NCBI GenBank assembly: GCA_023663735.1
Contig: JAMPGV010000003.1
Location: 1-64,000, forward strand
Direction: 5' to 3'
Length of the DNA: 64,000 nt
DNA from: Muribaculum sp.
Lineage (GTDB): Bacteria; Bacillota; Clostridia; Lachnospirales; Lachnospiraceae
Below are positions 10,332 to 19,551 of the stretch, piece by piece. The notes under the pieces are model-generated. The model ran no database searches and was not told the DNA's origin. It saw only the letters and a list, made by a program, of their open reading frames with translations. The position numbers and the translations under genes were made by a program. Positions within the stretch are counted from its first letter, which is position 1, and every line of letters begins with the position of its first letter.

Positions 10332-11021
10332 TCATGCTTTGCGCTTCAAACTCTTTAGCCAGATCTTCTGCTCCGGGGCAATCCGGTTGCTCTCCACGGC
10401 CTTCTGGATGGCCTTATTGTGCGTCCAGACGTCCATCCTGCCCGCCTCGATCAAGGGGAGCGCAGCCGCATACTGTTTGGCCAGCGCCGTGGCAAAATAC
10501 CATGCCCGCATCATGTTGATATAATACTCCCCTGACCGAATATCCGCCACTCTCTTCAAGGCTTCCTCGTCAAAATCCTCCTCCAGAAAATGCTTCATGA
10601 GCATTCCGATGGCAAAGCGTACCACATACACATCCTTTGACGCAAGCCAGATTTTGATCTGCGCGGCCAGCCTTTCCCTGTTGCGTCCCAGCACTTTGGG
10701 AGACATCATATCACAGGTCGCCCAGTTGTCCACATAGGGCAGAAACGCGTCCAACGCCTCCACGCAGGACTCGTAGTCCCTGATCTGTTCGATGAAAAAG
10801 GCGTGCAGATTATTTTCCTCATAATATTTGTGGGGGAGCTGCGCCATGAACGCATCGGTTTCCCCCGTCTTCCACAGTCTTTTGGAAAGCTTCCGAAGCT
10901 CCGGAGTGCGCACGCCGATAATCAATTCCCGGCTGACCGTGGGAATGAGCGCGGCGTGAAAGTCTCCGTATGCCGTATCCTGCAGAGCAAAAAGCTCTTC
11001 TCTGATTGCTTCCGTCGTCAT
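10332..11021 (-). CDS. DNA alkylation repair protein (AlkD-like HEAT-repeat fold)
   Basis: A 229-residue helical protein of the AlkC/AlkD family, DNA glycosylases made of HEAT-like repeats that act on alkylated bases. Family-like segments include IIGVRTPELRKLSK, VDNWATCDMMSPKVLG and FAIGMLMKHFLEEDF, then YYINMMRAWYFATALAK and THNKAIQKAVESNRI at the end. GGGAGGG precedes the ATG. It lies between the parE and parC genes, all on one strand with gaps of 46 and 100 bp, so the three may be co-transcribed. Confidence 0.85.
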   Translation of the reverse strand: MTTEAIREELFALQDTAYGDFHAALIPTVSRELIIGVRTPELRKLSKRLWKTGETDAFMAQLPHKYYEENNLHAFFIEQIRDYESCVEALDAFLPYVDNWATCDMMSPKVLGRNRERLAAQIKIWLASKDVYVVRFAIGMLMKHFLEEDFDEEALKRVADIRSGEYYINMMRAWYFATALAKQYAAALPLIEAGRMDVWTHNKAIQKAVESNRIAPEQKIWLKSLKRKA

Positions 11022-11121
11022 TGCGCCCTCCCGATCCTATCCGTAACCGTCAAGCGGCTCCGAACCACCTGCTTTTCCTAACCGCCCACGGAATCTCTCT
11101 GTTTAGGATTTCCTCCCGTTG

Positions 11122-13044
11122 TCAGATATCCAGCTCGGCATCTCTCGCATGTTCGTAAATGAACGCCCGTCTGGGCGGAACTTCCGTCCCCATCAACATC
11201 TCCGTCATCTCGCTGGCCATGCGGGCGTCCTCGATCTCCACTTTCTTCAACAGCCGCCGCTCCGGATCCAGCGTCGTCTCCCACAGCTGGGAGGCGTCCA
11301 TCTCGCCCAGACCTTTATAACGCTGCAGGGTAAAGGAGCCTTTGTGGCTTTTGCGGTATTTCTCCAGCGCCTTGTCGTCGTAGAGATACTCCTCTTTACC
11401 CTTGGCGGGCATCGCCTTATACAAAGGCGGCATGGCAATATACACATGCCCCTCAAAAATCAGCTCCGGCATAAACCGGTAAAACAGCGTCAACAGAAGA
11501 TTGGAGATATGCGCGCCGTCCACATCCGCATCCGCCATAATGATAATCTTGTCATAGCGCAGTTTGGAGATATCGAAATCATTGCCGTACCCTTCGGAAA
11601 ACCCGCAGCCGAAAGCGTTGATCATGGTCTTGATCTCCGCATTGGCCAACACCTTATCGATGCTTGCCTTCTCCACGTTCAAAATCTTGCCACGGATCGG
11701 CAGAATCGCCTGATAATTCCGGTCTCTGGCGGTCTTGGCGCTGCCCCCCGCGGAATCTCCCTCCACGATGAAAATCTCGCATTTGGAGGCGTCCTTGGAG
11801 ATACAGTTTGCAAGCTTTCCGTTGGAATCAAAGGAAAACTTCTGTTTGGACAGCATATTGGTGCGGGCCTTCTCCTCCGTCTTGCGGATTTTGGCGGCTT
11901 TCTCGGCGCAGCCGATGATGGCCTTGAGCGTCTCCAGATTCCGGTCGAAGAAACGCACGATCTCCTCGCCCGTCACTTTGCTCACCACTTTCGCCGCGTC
12001 CTGATTGTCCAGCTTCGTCTTGGTCTGTCCCTCAAACCGGGGATCCGGATGCTTGATGGAGATGACCGCCGTCATGCCGTTGCGCACATCCGCTCCGGTG
12101 AAGTTCAAATCCTTCTCTTTCAGCACGTTCAGCTCTCTGGCATAGGTGTTGATGACATTGGTGAACATGGTCTTGAACCCCGTCAGATGGGTGCCGCCCT
12201 CGGAATTGTAAATATTGTTGCAGAATCCCAACACATTCTCATGGAACTCATTGATATACTGAAAAGCCGCCTCCACGGAGATCCCTTCGCTCTCGCCCTT
12301 AAAATAAACCACCTCATGGACGGTCTCCGCCGTCTTGTTCATGTCCTTGATAAATCCCACGATCCCCTCCGGCTCACGGAAAGTGATCTGTTCCGGCTCA
12401 TCCTTGCGTTTATCCACAAAGAGAATGGTCAGCTCGGGATTCAAGTATGCGGTCTCATGCAGACGGCTCTTGACGTCGTCCTCCTTAAAGCGGGTCTTGT
12501 CAAAGATGGTGTCGTCCGGCAGAAAATTGATGGTGGTGCCGCTCTCTTTCGTCTTTCCCACCACGGGCAGCAGCCCGTCCGCCAGTTCCGTCACGGGAAT
12601 CCCCCGCTCGTATTGGTCTTCATAGATGCAGCCGCCGCTTTTGACCCGCACGGTCAATCTGGTGGAAAGGGCGTTTACCACGGAAGAACCCACCCCGTGG
12701 AGACCGCCGCTGGTCTTGTAGGCCGTATTGTCAAACTTGCCGCCGGCGTGCAGCGTGGTGAATACCAGCCGCTCCGCGCTGACGCCCTTCTCATGCATCC
12801 CCACGGGAATGCCCCGCCCGTTGTCGGAGATCGTCGCGGATCCGTCCGCCTCCAAGGTGACGGAAATCGTATCACAATACCCCGCCAGATGTTCATCCAC
12901 GGAATTGTCCACGATCTCGTATATCAAATGATTCAGCCCCTTGGTGGATACGCTGCCGATATACATTCCCGGACGCTTCCGCACCGCCTCAAGCCCCTCC
13001 AGCACCGTGATGCTGGAGGCATCGTAATGATTGTCTTTTGCCAT
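11122..13044 (-). CDS. parE: DNA topoisomerase IV subunit B (ParE-type)
   Basis: A 640-residue ATPase subunit of a type IIA topoisomerase. The GHKL ATPase domain carries VRKRPGMYIGS, EIVDNSVDEHLAG, DNGRGIPVG and GLHGVGSSVVNAL. The TOPRIM domain has EGDSAGGSAK and the metal-binding MADADVDGAHI, followed by QRYKGLGEM. The ATG at 13044 is chosen over the upstream in-frame ATG because AAGGAG lies ten bases before it. The canonical gyrase pair normally sits beside dnaA and recF, which are absent here, and the partner lacks a GyrA box, so ParE is preferred to GyrB. The sequence alone does not settle this. Confidence 0.8.
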   Translation of the reverse strand: MAKDNHYDASSITVLEGLEAVRKRPGMYIGSVSTKGLNHLIYEIVDNSVDEHLAGYCDTISVTLEADGSATISDNGRGIPVGMHEKGVSAERLVFTTLHAGGKFDNTAYKTSGGLHGVGSSVVNALSTRLTVRVKSGGCIYEDQYERGIPVTELADGLLPVVGKTKESGTTINFLPDDTIFDKTRFKEDDVKSRLHETAYLNPELTILFVDKRKDEPEQITFREPEGIVGFIKDMNKTAETVHEVVYFKGESEGISVEAAFQYINEFHENVLGFCNNIYNSEGGTHLTGFKTMFTNVINTYARELNVLKEKDLNFTGADVRNGMTAVISIKHPDPRFEGQTKTKLDNQDAAKVVSKVTGEEIVRFFDRNLETLKAIIGCAEKAAKIRKTEEKARTNMLSKQKFSFDSNGKLANCISKDASKCEIFIVEGDSAGGSAKTARDRNYQAILPIRGKILNVEKASIDKVLANAEIKTMINAFGCGFSEGYGNDFDISKLRYDKIIIMADADVDGAHISNLLLTLFYRFMPELIFEGHVYIAMPPLYKAMPAKGKEEYLYDDKALEKYRKSHKGSFTLQRYKGLGEMDASQLWETTLDPERRLLKKVEIEDARMASEMTEMLMGTEVPPRRAFIYEHARDAELDI

Positions 13045-13227
13045 TGATCCTAAACTCCTTACACGGGATCTTCCTACGCCGCCATCCGCCGCCCGCCGAA
13101 CGAGCCGGCTCATTCAACCCGTTATCGTTCATTATATCATACATTTTGTGGAAAATAAAGCAAAAAGATGTGTCAAGGCACAAGATATCGAATAATATTT
13201 TTAAGAATTGTATTTGACAAAACAGCA

Positions 13228-13263
13228 GCCTCATTGCATAAACGCAGATTGATGCAATGAGGC
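13228..13263 (-). terminator. Intrinsic terminator downstream of degV
   Basis: A 12-bp perfect stem (GCCTCATTGCAT / ATGCAATGAGGC). On the minus strand it is followed by TGCTGTTTTGTC. It lies 16 bases after the degV stop and before the parE promoter region. Confidence 0.75.
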
Positions 13264-13278
13264 GCTTGCCAAGCCATA

Positions 13279-14148
13279 CTATTCCGGTATCTTTTTACAG
13301 CAGGTGATTGCCAGCGCACCGGGGCCGATGTGACAGGCGACGCTCAAGGACAGCGGATCCATCTGGATTTCATAATCGGGAAACGCCGCCGCAACCTCCT
13401 CCTTCCAGACACGAGCCGCCCCTGTGTCATAAGTGTAGGCGATCCCAAGCCGCACTTCTTTGCGGTCGGTAAATCCTCCGAACCGATTGGTGATATCGTT
13501 TTTGATCGCGTTGATCATGATGGACTTGCCCTGCCCCGAGGTGCGGGCTTTGGCGAAGGCGTCCAGCTTCTCCCCCTGAATCTGCAGCACGGGCTTTAAC
13601 TTTAACAGCGTGCCGATCGCCGCGGCCGCGGGCGTGATCCTTCCGCCCTTTTTTAAATAATACAGCGTGTCCAGCATGATATAGATGCTGCTGTTGAATT
13701 TATCCGTCTCCAGAAATTCTTTGATTTCGGCCGCATTCATTCCTCTCTGAACCAACTCCTGCGCATCCAGCGCCGACTGTCTCTGGGTCACGGAGATGCG
13801 CTGATTGTTCACCACCTGCACCCTGCCGCCGTACTCCTGCGCCAGCATGAGCGCGCTCTGGCAGGAGCCGGAAAGGCCGCTGGACATGGGGATATGCACA
13901 ATCTCGTCATACTCCTTCAACAGCTTGTCCCAGAGATTCAAAACCGCCTCCGGGGAAGGCTGGCTGGTGGAAATATCCGCTCCGGTGGCGAGCATTTCAT
14001 AAAACTGTTCCTGTGTCAGGTCGATGTCTTCAAAATAAGTCTCCCCGTTAATCATAAACGGCATGGGCAGGACATGGATTCCCAGCTCGGGAGCCTGTGC
14101 CTGCGTGATACCGCTGTTGCTGTCCGTGATAATTGCAATCTTAGCCAT
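13279..14148 (-). CDS. DegV family fatty-acid-binding protein (FakB-like)
   Basis: A 289-residue DegV protein. The family binds one fatty acid and presents it to the kinase FakA. Typical features are the start MAKIAIITDSNSGI, MPFMINGETYFEDIDLT near residue 35, the SxPSP motif in TSQPSPEAV, IPMSSGLSGS near residue 95, and HIGPGALAI at the end. ATG at 14148 is chosen because GAGAGG is five bases upstream; an in-frame ATG 12 bases earlier lacks this spacing. A FakA-like gene lies 2.3 kb upstream in the same direction, so a FakA/FakB pair handling exogenous fatty acids is a reasonable inference. Confidence 0.9.
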   Translation of the reverse strand: MAKIAIITDSNSGITQAQAPELGIHVLPMPFMINGETYFEDIDLTQEQFYEMLATGADISTSQPSPEAVLNLWDKLLKEYDEIVHIPMSSGLSGSCQSALMLAQEYGGRVQVVNNQRISVTQRQSALDAQELVQRGMNAAEIKEFLETDKFNSSIYIMLDTLYYLKKGGRITPAAAAIGTLLKLKPVLQIQGEKLDAFAKARTSGQGKSIMINAIKNDITNRFGGFTDRKEVRLGIAYTYDTGAARVWKEEVAAAFPDYEIQMDPLSLSVACHIGPGALAITCCKKIPE

Positions 14149-14281
14149 GTTTCCTCTCATTCTGCCGTCTGCAGGCGGCCTGTTGATCCGTTCCGGCTCC
14201 GAAAATCGGAAGTCCGCAAATTCCTATGTTTTTCATCATAACATAAATCGAAATATCTGTAAATCAAATTCCACCGGGTTT

Positions 14282-16351
14282 TCACAGACAAAATTCCTGC
14301 GGGCCGCAGGTCTCAAAATACTGCCGCATGGGCAGATGGCAGTCCCATTCCAGCCCGGGATCCTCCCGCAGAAGCGCATCGACCGCATCCGCCGCTTCCT
14401 GCAGGAGCGCCGCATCCGCATACACATCTCCGATCCTAAAAGCCAGCTCCCCGCTCTGTCTGACGCCGAAAAGCTCTCCCGGCCCCCTAAGTTTCAGATC
14501 CTGCGCGGCAATCAGAAACCCGTCGTTGGATTTGTTCAGAATATCCAAACGTTCCATCGTCTCTTTCTTTTCATTGGAGCTGACGAAGATGCAATAGCTC
14601 TGGTGTTCGCCCCGTCCCACGCGCCCCCTGAGCTGATGGAGCTGCGCCAACCCGAAGCGCTCCGCGTTCTCCACCATCATCACCGTGGCGTTGGGTACGT
14701 TGATTCCCACCTCTATCACGGTAGTGGACACCAGCACATCAATCGTATGCGCCAAAAAAGCCTCCATGATTCTGTTTTTGTCAGAGGCGCGCATTTTGCC
14801 GTGCAGATAGGCGACCTGAACGGACGGCGGCAGAGCCGCCCGAAGCTTCTCCGCATATCCCACCACATTTTCCACGTCCTCCAGCTCGCCTTCCTCCACC
14901 TGCGGACAGATGACATAGGCCTGACGCCCCGCGGCGGCCTCTTTTGCGATAAAAGCATACGCCTTCGGGCGGTAGGCAGTGTTGACCACACAGTTTTTGA
15001 TCGGCAGGCGGTCTGCAGGCAGCTCGTCGATCACGGAGAGATGCAGATCCCCGTATAGGATAATGGCCAGCGTCCGCGGAATGGGCGTGGCGCTCATGAC
15101 CAGCACATGGGGATGCCCTCCGGGGACGCTTCCCTGTCCCCCCTTATCCGCCAGCCGCTCTCTCTGGCGCACGCCGAAGCGGTGCTGCTCGTCCGTCACC
15201 ACCAGCGCCAGCTTCCGGTAGGACGCCTTGTCCTGAATCAGCGCATGGGTGCCGATGACCAGATTCGCCTCCCCTGAGGCAATCCTGTCATAAACCTCCC
15301 GTTTCTGCGCCGCCGTCATGCTTCCCACCAGAAGTACCGGGCGGAAACACAGACGGTACCGGCGTGTATACCCGCAGACCGTCTCGTAATGCTGGATGGC
15401 CAGCACCTCCGTGGGCGCCATCAGCGCCCCCTGATACCCGTTGGCCGCGCACATGAGAAGCGCCAGCACCGCCACAATCGTCTTGCCGCTTCCCACGTCC
15501 CCCTGAATCAGGCGGTTCATGCACCTCTCTCCCGCCAGATCTTCCCGAAGTTCCCCCCAGACTCTTTTCTGCGCCTTTGTGAGCGGAAAGGGAAGCTGTT
15601 CCAGAAAGCGCACCGTGTCCGCGGTCTCCAGCATGGGATAGTCGTTGGGAAGCCCCTCCGCAATCTCCTTGTTGCGGCGTATGGAAAGAATAAACGCAAA
15701 AAATTCGTCGAATACCAGCCGTCTTCTGGCGTGCTGCAGCGCCTCCCCGTCCGCCGGAAAATGGACGCCGCCAAGCGCCTCCTTTCTGGACATCAAGCGG
15801 TACCGCTCCATAAAATCACGGGGGTAAAACTCCTCCTCATACGCATACTCGGAGAGCGCCTTCTGCACCGCTTTCTGCACCGCCTGATTGGTCAGCCCCT
15901 TCGTGAGCGCATACCGGGGCATGAGTCTGCCGCATTGGTCTTGATAGGCGTCCGCCCCATAGATTTTGGGCTGTTCCATGATCTTGGCCGCCCCCCTGCT
16001 CTGCACCAGCCCGCGGAACACATAAAAACCGCCCGGCTTTAAGGTCTTTTTCAAAAAAGGCATATTAAAAAAAGTCAGCTGCATCCCGCCGCTCACATCA
16101 CGCACATCCACATTGAGAATCGTGAGATTCCGGATTCTTTTCTGATTGGGAATCCCGGATACGGCGGCGTAAACCGCGCAGGTCTCCCCGGGCTGCGCCT
16201 GAGCCACCGGAATCGGCGGTGCGAACAGTTCATAATCCCGCGGATAATGCGCCAGCAGATCGCCCACCGTGGCCACCCCTATTTTGGCAAAAAGCGCCTG
16301 CGCTTTCTCGCCCACTCCCTTAATCCGGATAATTGATGTGTTCTGCTCCAT
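14282..16351 (-). CDS. recG: ATP-dependent DNA helicase RecG
   Basis: A 689-residue RecG, which reverses stalled replication forks and processes branched DNA. The N-terminal wedge has IRIKGVGEKAQALFAKIGV. Helicase motifs are Walker A GDVGSGKT near residue 300, DEQH in VVTDEQHRFGVRQR, MSATPIPRT, STTVIEVGINVPNAT and QLRGRVGRG. The ATG at 16351 follows GGGAGGAG; longer upstream frames are spurious. The protein ends LPMRQYFETCGPQEFCL. Confidence 0.96.
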   Translation of the reverse strand: MEQNTSIIRIKGVGEKAQALFAKIGVATVGDLLAHYPRDYELFAPPIPVAQAQPGETCAVYAAVSGIPNQKRIRNLTILNVDVRDVSGGMQLTFFNMPFLKKTLKPGGFYVFRGLVQSRGAAKIMEQPKIYGADAYQDQCGRLMPRYALTKGLTNQAVQKAVQKALSEYAYEEEFYPRDFMERYRLMSRKEALGGVHFPADGEALQHARRRLVFDEFFAFILSIRRNKEIAEGLPNDYPMLETADTVRFLEQLPFPLTKAQKRVWGELREDLAGERCMNRLIQGDVGSGKTIVAVLALLMCAANGYQGALMAPTEVLAIQHYETVCGYTRRYRLCFRPVLLVGSMTAAQKREVYDRIASGEANLVIGTHALIQDKASYRKLALVVTDEQHRFGVRQRERLADKGGQGSVPGGHPHVLVMSATPIPRTLAIILYGDLHLSVIDELPADRLPIKNCVVNTAYRPKAYAFIAKEAAAGRQAYVICPQVEEGELEDVENVVGYAEKLRAALPPSVQVAYLHGKMRASDKNRIMEAFLAHTIDVLVSTTVIEVGINVPNATVMMVENAERFGLAQLHQLRGRVGRGEHQSYCIFVSSNEKKETMERLDILNKSNDGFLIAAQDLKLRGPGELFGVRQSGELAFRIGDVYADAALLQEAADAVDALLREDPGLEWDCHLPMRQYFETCGPQEFCL

Positions 16352-16413
16352 CCGCTCCTCCCACAGGTTTCCCGCCCGTTCTCCCTGCCGCCCCAAATGC
16401 ATCCGACTCAAAA

Positions 16414-16437
16414 GAAGGAGACAACGCTGTCTCCTTC
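16414..16437 (-). terminator. Intrinsic terminator between fakA-like gene and recG
   Basis: Stem GAAGGAGACA / TGTCTCCTTC with a four-base loop (ACGC on the plus strand), followed on the minus strand by TTTTGAG. It lies 34 bases after the stop of the DAK2-domain gene and 63 bases before the recG start, so recG is likely at least partly insulated from asp23-fakA. Confidence 0.75.
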
Positions 16438-16470
16438 CCGAAACGATCTGGTGTATTTGACCAGAGGCGG

Positions 16471-18183
16471 TCACTCCACGGAAATCACATAGTAATAAAT
16501 CGGCTGTCCGCCCGCCTGCAGCTCGATGTCGCAATCGGAGTAGCGGCTCTCGAGAGTCTCCTTCAAGCGCTCCGCGTCGGACTCCGCCACATCCGAACCG
16601 TAATAGATGCTGATTAATTCGGAATCCTCGTCCACCATGGCGGCCATCATCTCCTCTGCCACCTGATCCAGCTCTTGTCCCACAGCCAGAATGCCCTCGT
16701 CGCCGATTCCCATAAAATCGTCTTTCTTGATCTCTTTGCCGTCAATCTCGGTGTCCCTCACCGCATACGTCACCTGTCCGGTCTTCACCCTGCCCATCTC
16801 CGCCAGCATGGTCTGCTCATTCTCGTCCACGGACAGATCCGGCACATAATTGATGACCGCCGTGATGCCCTGCGGAATCGTCTTGGTGGGAATCACCAGC
16901 AGGTTCTTCTCCGTCGTCAGCTCCGCCGCCTGATTGGCCGCAAGGATGATGTTTTTGTTGTTGGGCAGTATAAACACCGTGTCCGCATTCACCTGTTCCA
17001 CCGCGTCCAAAATGTCTGCGGTGCTGGGATTCATGGTCTGTCCGCCCTCGATGATATAATCCACGCCCAGACTCCTGAAAATTTCATTGATGCCGTCCCC
17101 CACCGATACCGCGATAAATCCCACTTCCTTGTGGGGCTGCGCCACGCTCTCTGCGGGTGCGGGCGTACTCTGTGCCGCGCCGGATTCCCCGGCGGGTTCC
17201 GCGCCGCCCTCGGACATCTTAAAGAGTTTCTCCTGATGCTCCAGACGCATGTTGTCGATCTTCATATTGGAGAGCGCGCCGTACTTTAACGCCCGCTGGA
17301 TCGCAAGGCCGGGATCGTTGGTGTGGACATGCACCTTCACCACATCATCGTCCGCCACGCAGACGATGGAATCGCCGATGGACTCCAGAAACGCCTTGAA
17401 ATCTTTCTCCATTTTGCTGTGAAAAGGTTTGTTCAGCAAGATAATAAATTCCGTGCAGTAACCGAATTTGATCTCCACATTGGCCTGCGCCTCATAGGAG
17501 GAAGTCTTGCCCGGTTTCTTCTCGGGCTGCGCGGGACTGCTCAGATCCAGATCCACTTCCTTGCCCATAAAGGCGTCGAAAGCGCCGTGCATCACTTCCA
17601 CCAGCCCCTGTCCGCCGGAATCCACCACGCCCGCCTGCTTCAAGACAGGCAGCATCTCCGGCGTCTGGCTCAACACATACTCCGCCTGCTCGATCACGGC
17701 CCGGAAGAAGATCTCCAGATCCTGCGTTCCCTCTTCCGCCAGATCCCGCGCCCGCTCGGCGGCGCCCTTGGCCACCGTCAGGATCGTCCCCTCCTTGGGC
17801 TTCATGACCGCCTTGTAAGCCGTCTCCACCGCCTTGTCGAAAGCGTCCGCAAACACGGAGACGGAAAGCTGTTCCTGCGTCTTGACAACCTTGGTAAAGC
17901 CTCGAAACAGCTGGGAGAGAATCACGCCGGAATTCCCCCGCGCACCGCGCAGGGAACCGGAGGAAACCGCTTTGCAGACCGCCTCCATATTCGCGTTTTC
18001 CCCGAGCGCCGCCACTTCCCTTGCGGCGGACATGATCGTCATGGTCATATTTGTCCCGGTATCGCCGTCGGGAACCGGGAACACGTTCAGTTCATTGATC
18101 CATTCTTTCTTGCTCTCGAGATTCTTTGCTCCGGCTAAGAACATCTTTGAAAGCGTCTTAGCGTCGATTTGTTGTAAACTCAC
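16471..18183 (-). CDS. fakA: DAK2 domain fatty acid kinase (FakA/YloV-like)
   Basis: A 570-residue protein with an N-terminal DhaL/DAK2 kinase domain: NVFPVPDGDTGTNM holds the metal-binding Asp residues, then GARGNSGVILSQLFRGF. A linker domain and a C-terminal DegV-like portion follow (KEVGFIAVSVGDGINEIFRSLG, GGQTMNPSTADIL, LPNNKNI). A Pro/Ala-rich linker splits the halves near residue 345. The start is GTG at 18183, set by TTAAGGAGGAAC seven bases upstream. FakA phosphorylates fatty acid bound to FakB (DegV), and a DegV gene is nearby. It follows asp23 by 14 bp, as in Bacillus yloU-yloV. Confidence 0.92.
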   Translation of the reverse strand: MSLQQIDAKTLSKMFLAGAKNLESKKEWINELNVFPVPDGDTGTNMTMTIMSAAREVAALGENANMEAVCKAVSSGSLRGARGNSGVILSQLFRGFTKVVKTQEQLSVSVFADAFDKAVETAYKAVMKPKEGTILTVAKGAAERARDLAEEGTQDLEIFFRAVIEQAEYVLSQTPEMLPVLKQAGVVDSGGQGLVEVMHGAFDAFMGKEVDLDLSSPAQPEKKPGKTSSYEAQANVEIKFGYCTEFIILLNKPFHSKMEKDFKAFLESIGDSIVCVADDDVVKVHVHTNDPGLAIQRALKYGALSNMKIDNMRLEHQEKLFKMSEGGAEPAGESGAAQSTPAPAESVAQPHKEVGFIAVSVGDGINEIFRSLGVDYIIEGGQTMNPSTADILDAVEQVNADTVFILPNNKNIILAANQAAELTTEKNLLVIPTKTIPQGITAVINYVPDLSVDENEQTMLAEMGRVKTGQVTYAVRDTEIDGKEIKKDDFMGIGDEGILAVGQELDQVAEEMMAAMVDEDSELISIYYGSDVAESDAERLKETLESRYSDCDIELQAGGQPIYYYVISVE

Positions 18184-18197
18184 GATAAAGTTCCTCC

Positions 18198-18557
18198 TTA
18201 ATCAATCACTCTTACACCTTCGACAAAGATGTTGATTTTCTCTATCTCAATACCGGTGAACTCTTCCACTTTATATTTTACGTTGCTCACAAGATTGTCC
18301 GCCACGGCGATAATGCTCACGCCGTAGGCAACGATCACATGGAAATCCAGAACCAGCTTGTTCTTGTCGATCGACACGTTGATGCCCCGGGTGAGACTGT
18401 CCACCTTGAGCAGACGCACCAGCCCGTCCTTCACGTTCACACCTGCCATCCCTACGATGCCGAAACACTCCACGGCCACGCTGCCCGCATACTGGGCAAT
18501 CACCTCGTTGTTGATGACAATATTCCCCATGTGGGTATTCATAGAAGAACCTTTCAT
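18198..18557 (-). CDS. Asp23/Gls24 family envelope stress protein (YloU-like)
   Basis: A 119-residue Asp23 protein. Family marks are GNIVINNEVIAQYAG, GIVGMAG and the end EKINIFVEGVRVID. Members associate with the cell envelope and are linked to cell wall stress; the biochemical role is unknown. AAAGGAGGT sits six bases before the ATG at 18557. It is the first gene of asp23-fakA and is divergent from rpmB. Confidence 0.93.
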   Translation of the reverse strand: MKGSSMNTHMGNIVINNEVIAQYAGSVAVECFGIVGMAGVNVKDGLVRLLKVDSLTRGINVSIDKNKLVLDFHVIVAYGVSIIAVADNLVSNVKYKVEEFTGIEIEKINIFVEGVRVID

Positions 18558-18670
18558 GTGCTACCTCCTTTTTGCGCCAGACATATGCAATCACTATTTT
18601 ACCAGTTTTTAACGAAAAAGAAAACCGTTTCCATAAAAAAATTCCCACAAAAAATAATTTTAAATTTTAC

Positions 18671-18699
18671 TTGCTTTTATTTGCCATTTCTGGTACTAT
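18671..18699 (+). promoter_or_regulatory. Sigma-A promoter of rpmB
   Basis: TTGCTT (18671-18676) and TACTAT (18694-18699) are separated by 17 bp, in AT-rich sequence. The -10 box lies 39 bases before the rpmB ATG, which has TTAGGAGGTG just upstream. Confidence 0.6.
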
Positions 18700-18738
18700 A
18701 TCAATGTTGTGAATTTATCGTGTTTAGGAGGTGTCAAA

Positions 18739-18924
18739 ATGGCTAAGTGTGATGTTTGTGGCAAGGGCGTTCATTTCGGTAACAATGTAAGCCATTCTCA
18801 TAGAAGAAGCAATGCAGTTTGGAACGCTAACGTTAAGCGCGTAAAATGCAAAGTAAACGGCGCGGCTAAGAGAATGCATGTGTGTACAAGCTGCTTGAGA
18901 TCCGGCAGGGTTGAGCGCGCGTAA
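18739..18924 (+). CDS. rpmB: 50S ribosomal protein L28
   Basis: A 61-residue L28. It starts MAKCDVCGKGVHFGNNVSHS and ends CTSCLRSGRVERA. It keeps two CxxC pairs (Cys4/Cys7 and the C-terminal CTSC), so it is the zinc-binding form of L28. The ATG at 18739 follows TTAGGAGGTG; the in-frame codons upstream are leader. It is a single-gene unit with its own promoter and terminator. Confidence 0.97.
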   Translation: MAKCDVCGKGVHFGNNVSHSHRRSNAVWNANVKRVKCKVNGAAKRMHVCTSCLRSGRVERA

Positions 18925-18970
18925 TCGGATCAACATCCGGTTTTGTTTCAGTTTATACCGAACCAAACAA

Positions 18971-18998
18971 AAGGGAAAGCGGCAGCTTTCCCCTTTTT
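18971..18998. terminator. Bidirectional terminator between rpmB and the J-domain gene
   Basis: Stem GGGAAAGC / GCTTTCCC with a GGCA loop. It is followed by CTTTTTAT on the plus strand and CTTTTGTTT on the minus strand. It serves rpmB on one side and the convergent gene ending at 19007 on the other. Confidence 0.8.
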
Positions 18999-19006
18999 AT
19001 GCCCTT

Positions 19007-19537
19007 TTATGCCTCTTCTCTTCTGCGCTTCGCAAATTCCCGGTTGATCAGCTGCACCAGCTCCTCGTCCCCGGCCACATTGTCCGGATGGAAAATCTTC
19101 ACCAGATCTTTATACCGTTTCCGGAGCGCCAGCGGGTTGGTCGCGTTCCGAAACAAAACCTCCACAACGGAGCTGTCCCCGTAAAAATCCGACGTTCTCC
19201 GCTGGGCCGCAAACTCCCGCTCCTTCTCCAGACTGATGCGCTCCCGCTCCAGACTTTTGCGGTCAATCTCCAGCTGCCTGAATCCGTCCTGCAGAATCTC
19301 CATCTTTTTGTCAAAGAACAGATTCTCCTCCTTCAACCGCTTGCGCTCCATGACGCTGCGCCGGTTCAAGGCGTTCATCTCATCCATAAAGCATTGACGC
19401 TCCACATGAAACTTGTCCATCAGTTCACTCAGCTTTTTGCGCTCCTGCTCCAGACGCATATTTTCCTGAAACAACCAGAGTTTGGCCTCTCTCAGCTCTT
19501 CCGTACTCTCTGTCCGTATGATCTCTTCCCAGTCCAT
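19007..19537 (-). CDS. Coiled-coil protein with C-terminal J-like domain
   Basis: A 176-residue protein. Residues 1-115 are strongly charged heptad-like coiled coil (REAKLWLFQENMRLEQERKK, RKSLERERISLEKERE). Residues 120-176 resemble a DnaJ J domain, with the HPD tripeptide in KDLVKIFHPDNVAGDE and a closing helix. In true DnaJ the J domain is N-terminal; here it is last. HPD is what normally stimulates the Hsp70 ATPase, so this may be a co-chaperone adaptor. I chose ATG at 19537, with AGAGGA eight bases upstream. A small membrane protein gene lies 14 bp upstream. Confidence 0.7.
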   Translation of the reverse strand: MDWEEIIRTESTEELREAKLWLFQENMRLEQERKKLSELMDKFHVERQCFMDEMNALNRRSVMERKRLKEENLFFDKKMEILQDGFRQLEIDRKSLERERISLEKEREFAAQRRTSDFYGDSSVVEVLFRNATNPLALRKRYKDLVKIFHPDNVAGDEELVQLINREFAKRRREEA

Positions 19538-19551
19538 CTCCACATTCCTCT

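Noticed and set aside
8042..13044. Naming the pair gyrA/gyrB
   Set aside because: No GyrA box, short A subunit and no dnaA-recF context; ParC/ParE fits better, but sequence search is needed to decide.
11119..13047. 642-codon plus-strand open frame opposite parE
   Set aside because: Shadow of a well-conserved topoisomerase gene; no start signal.
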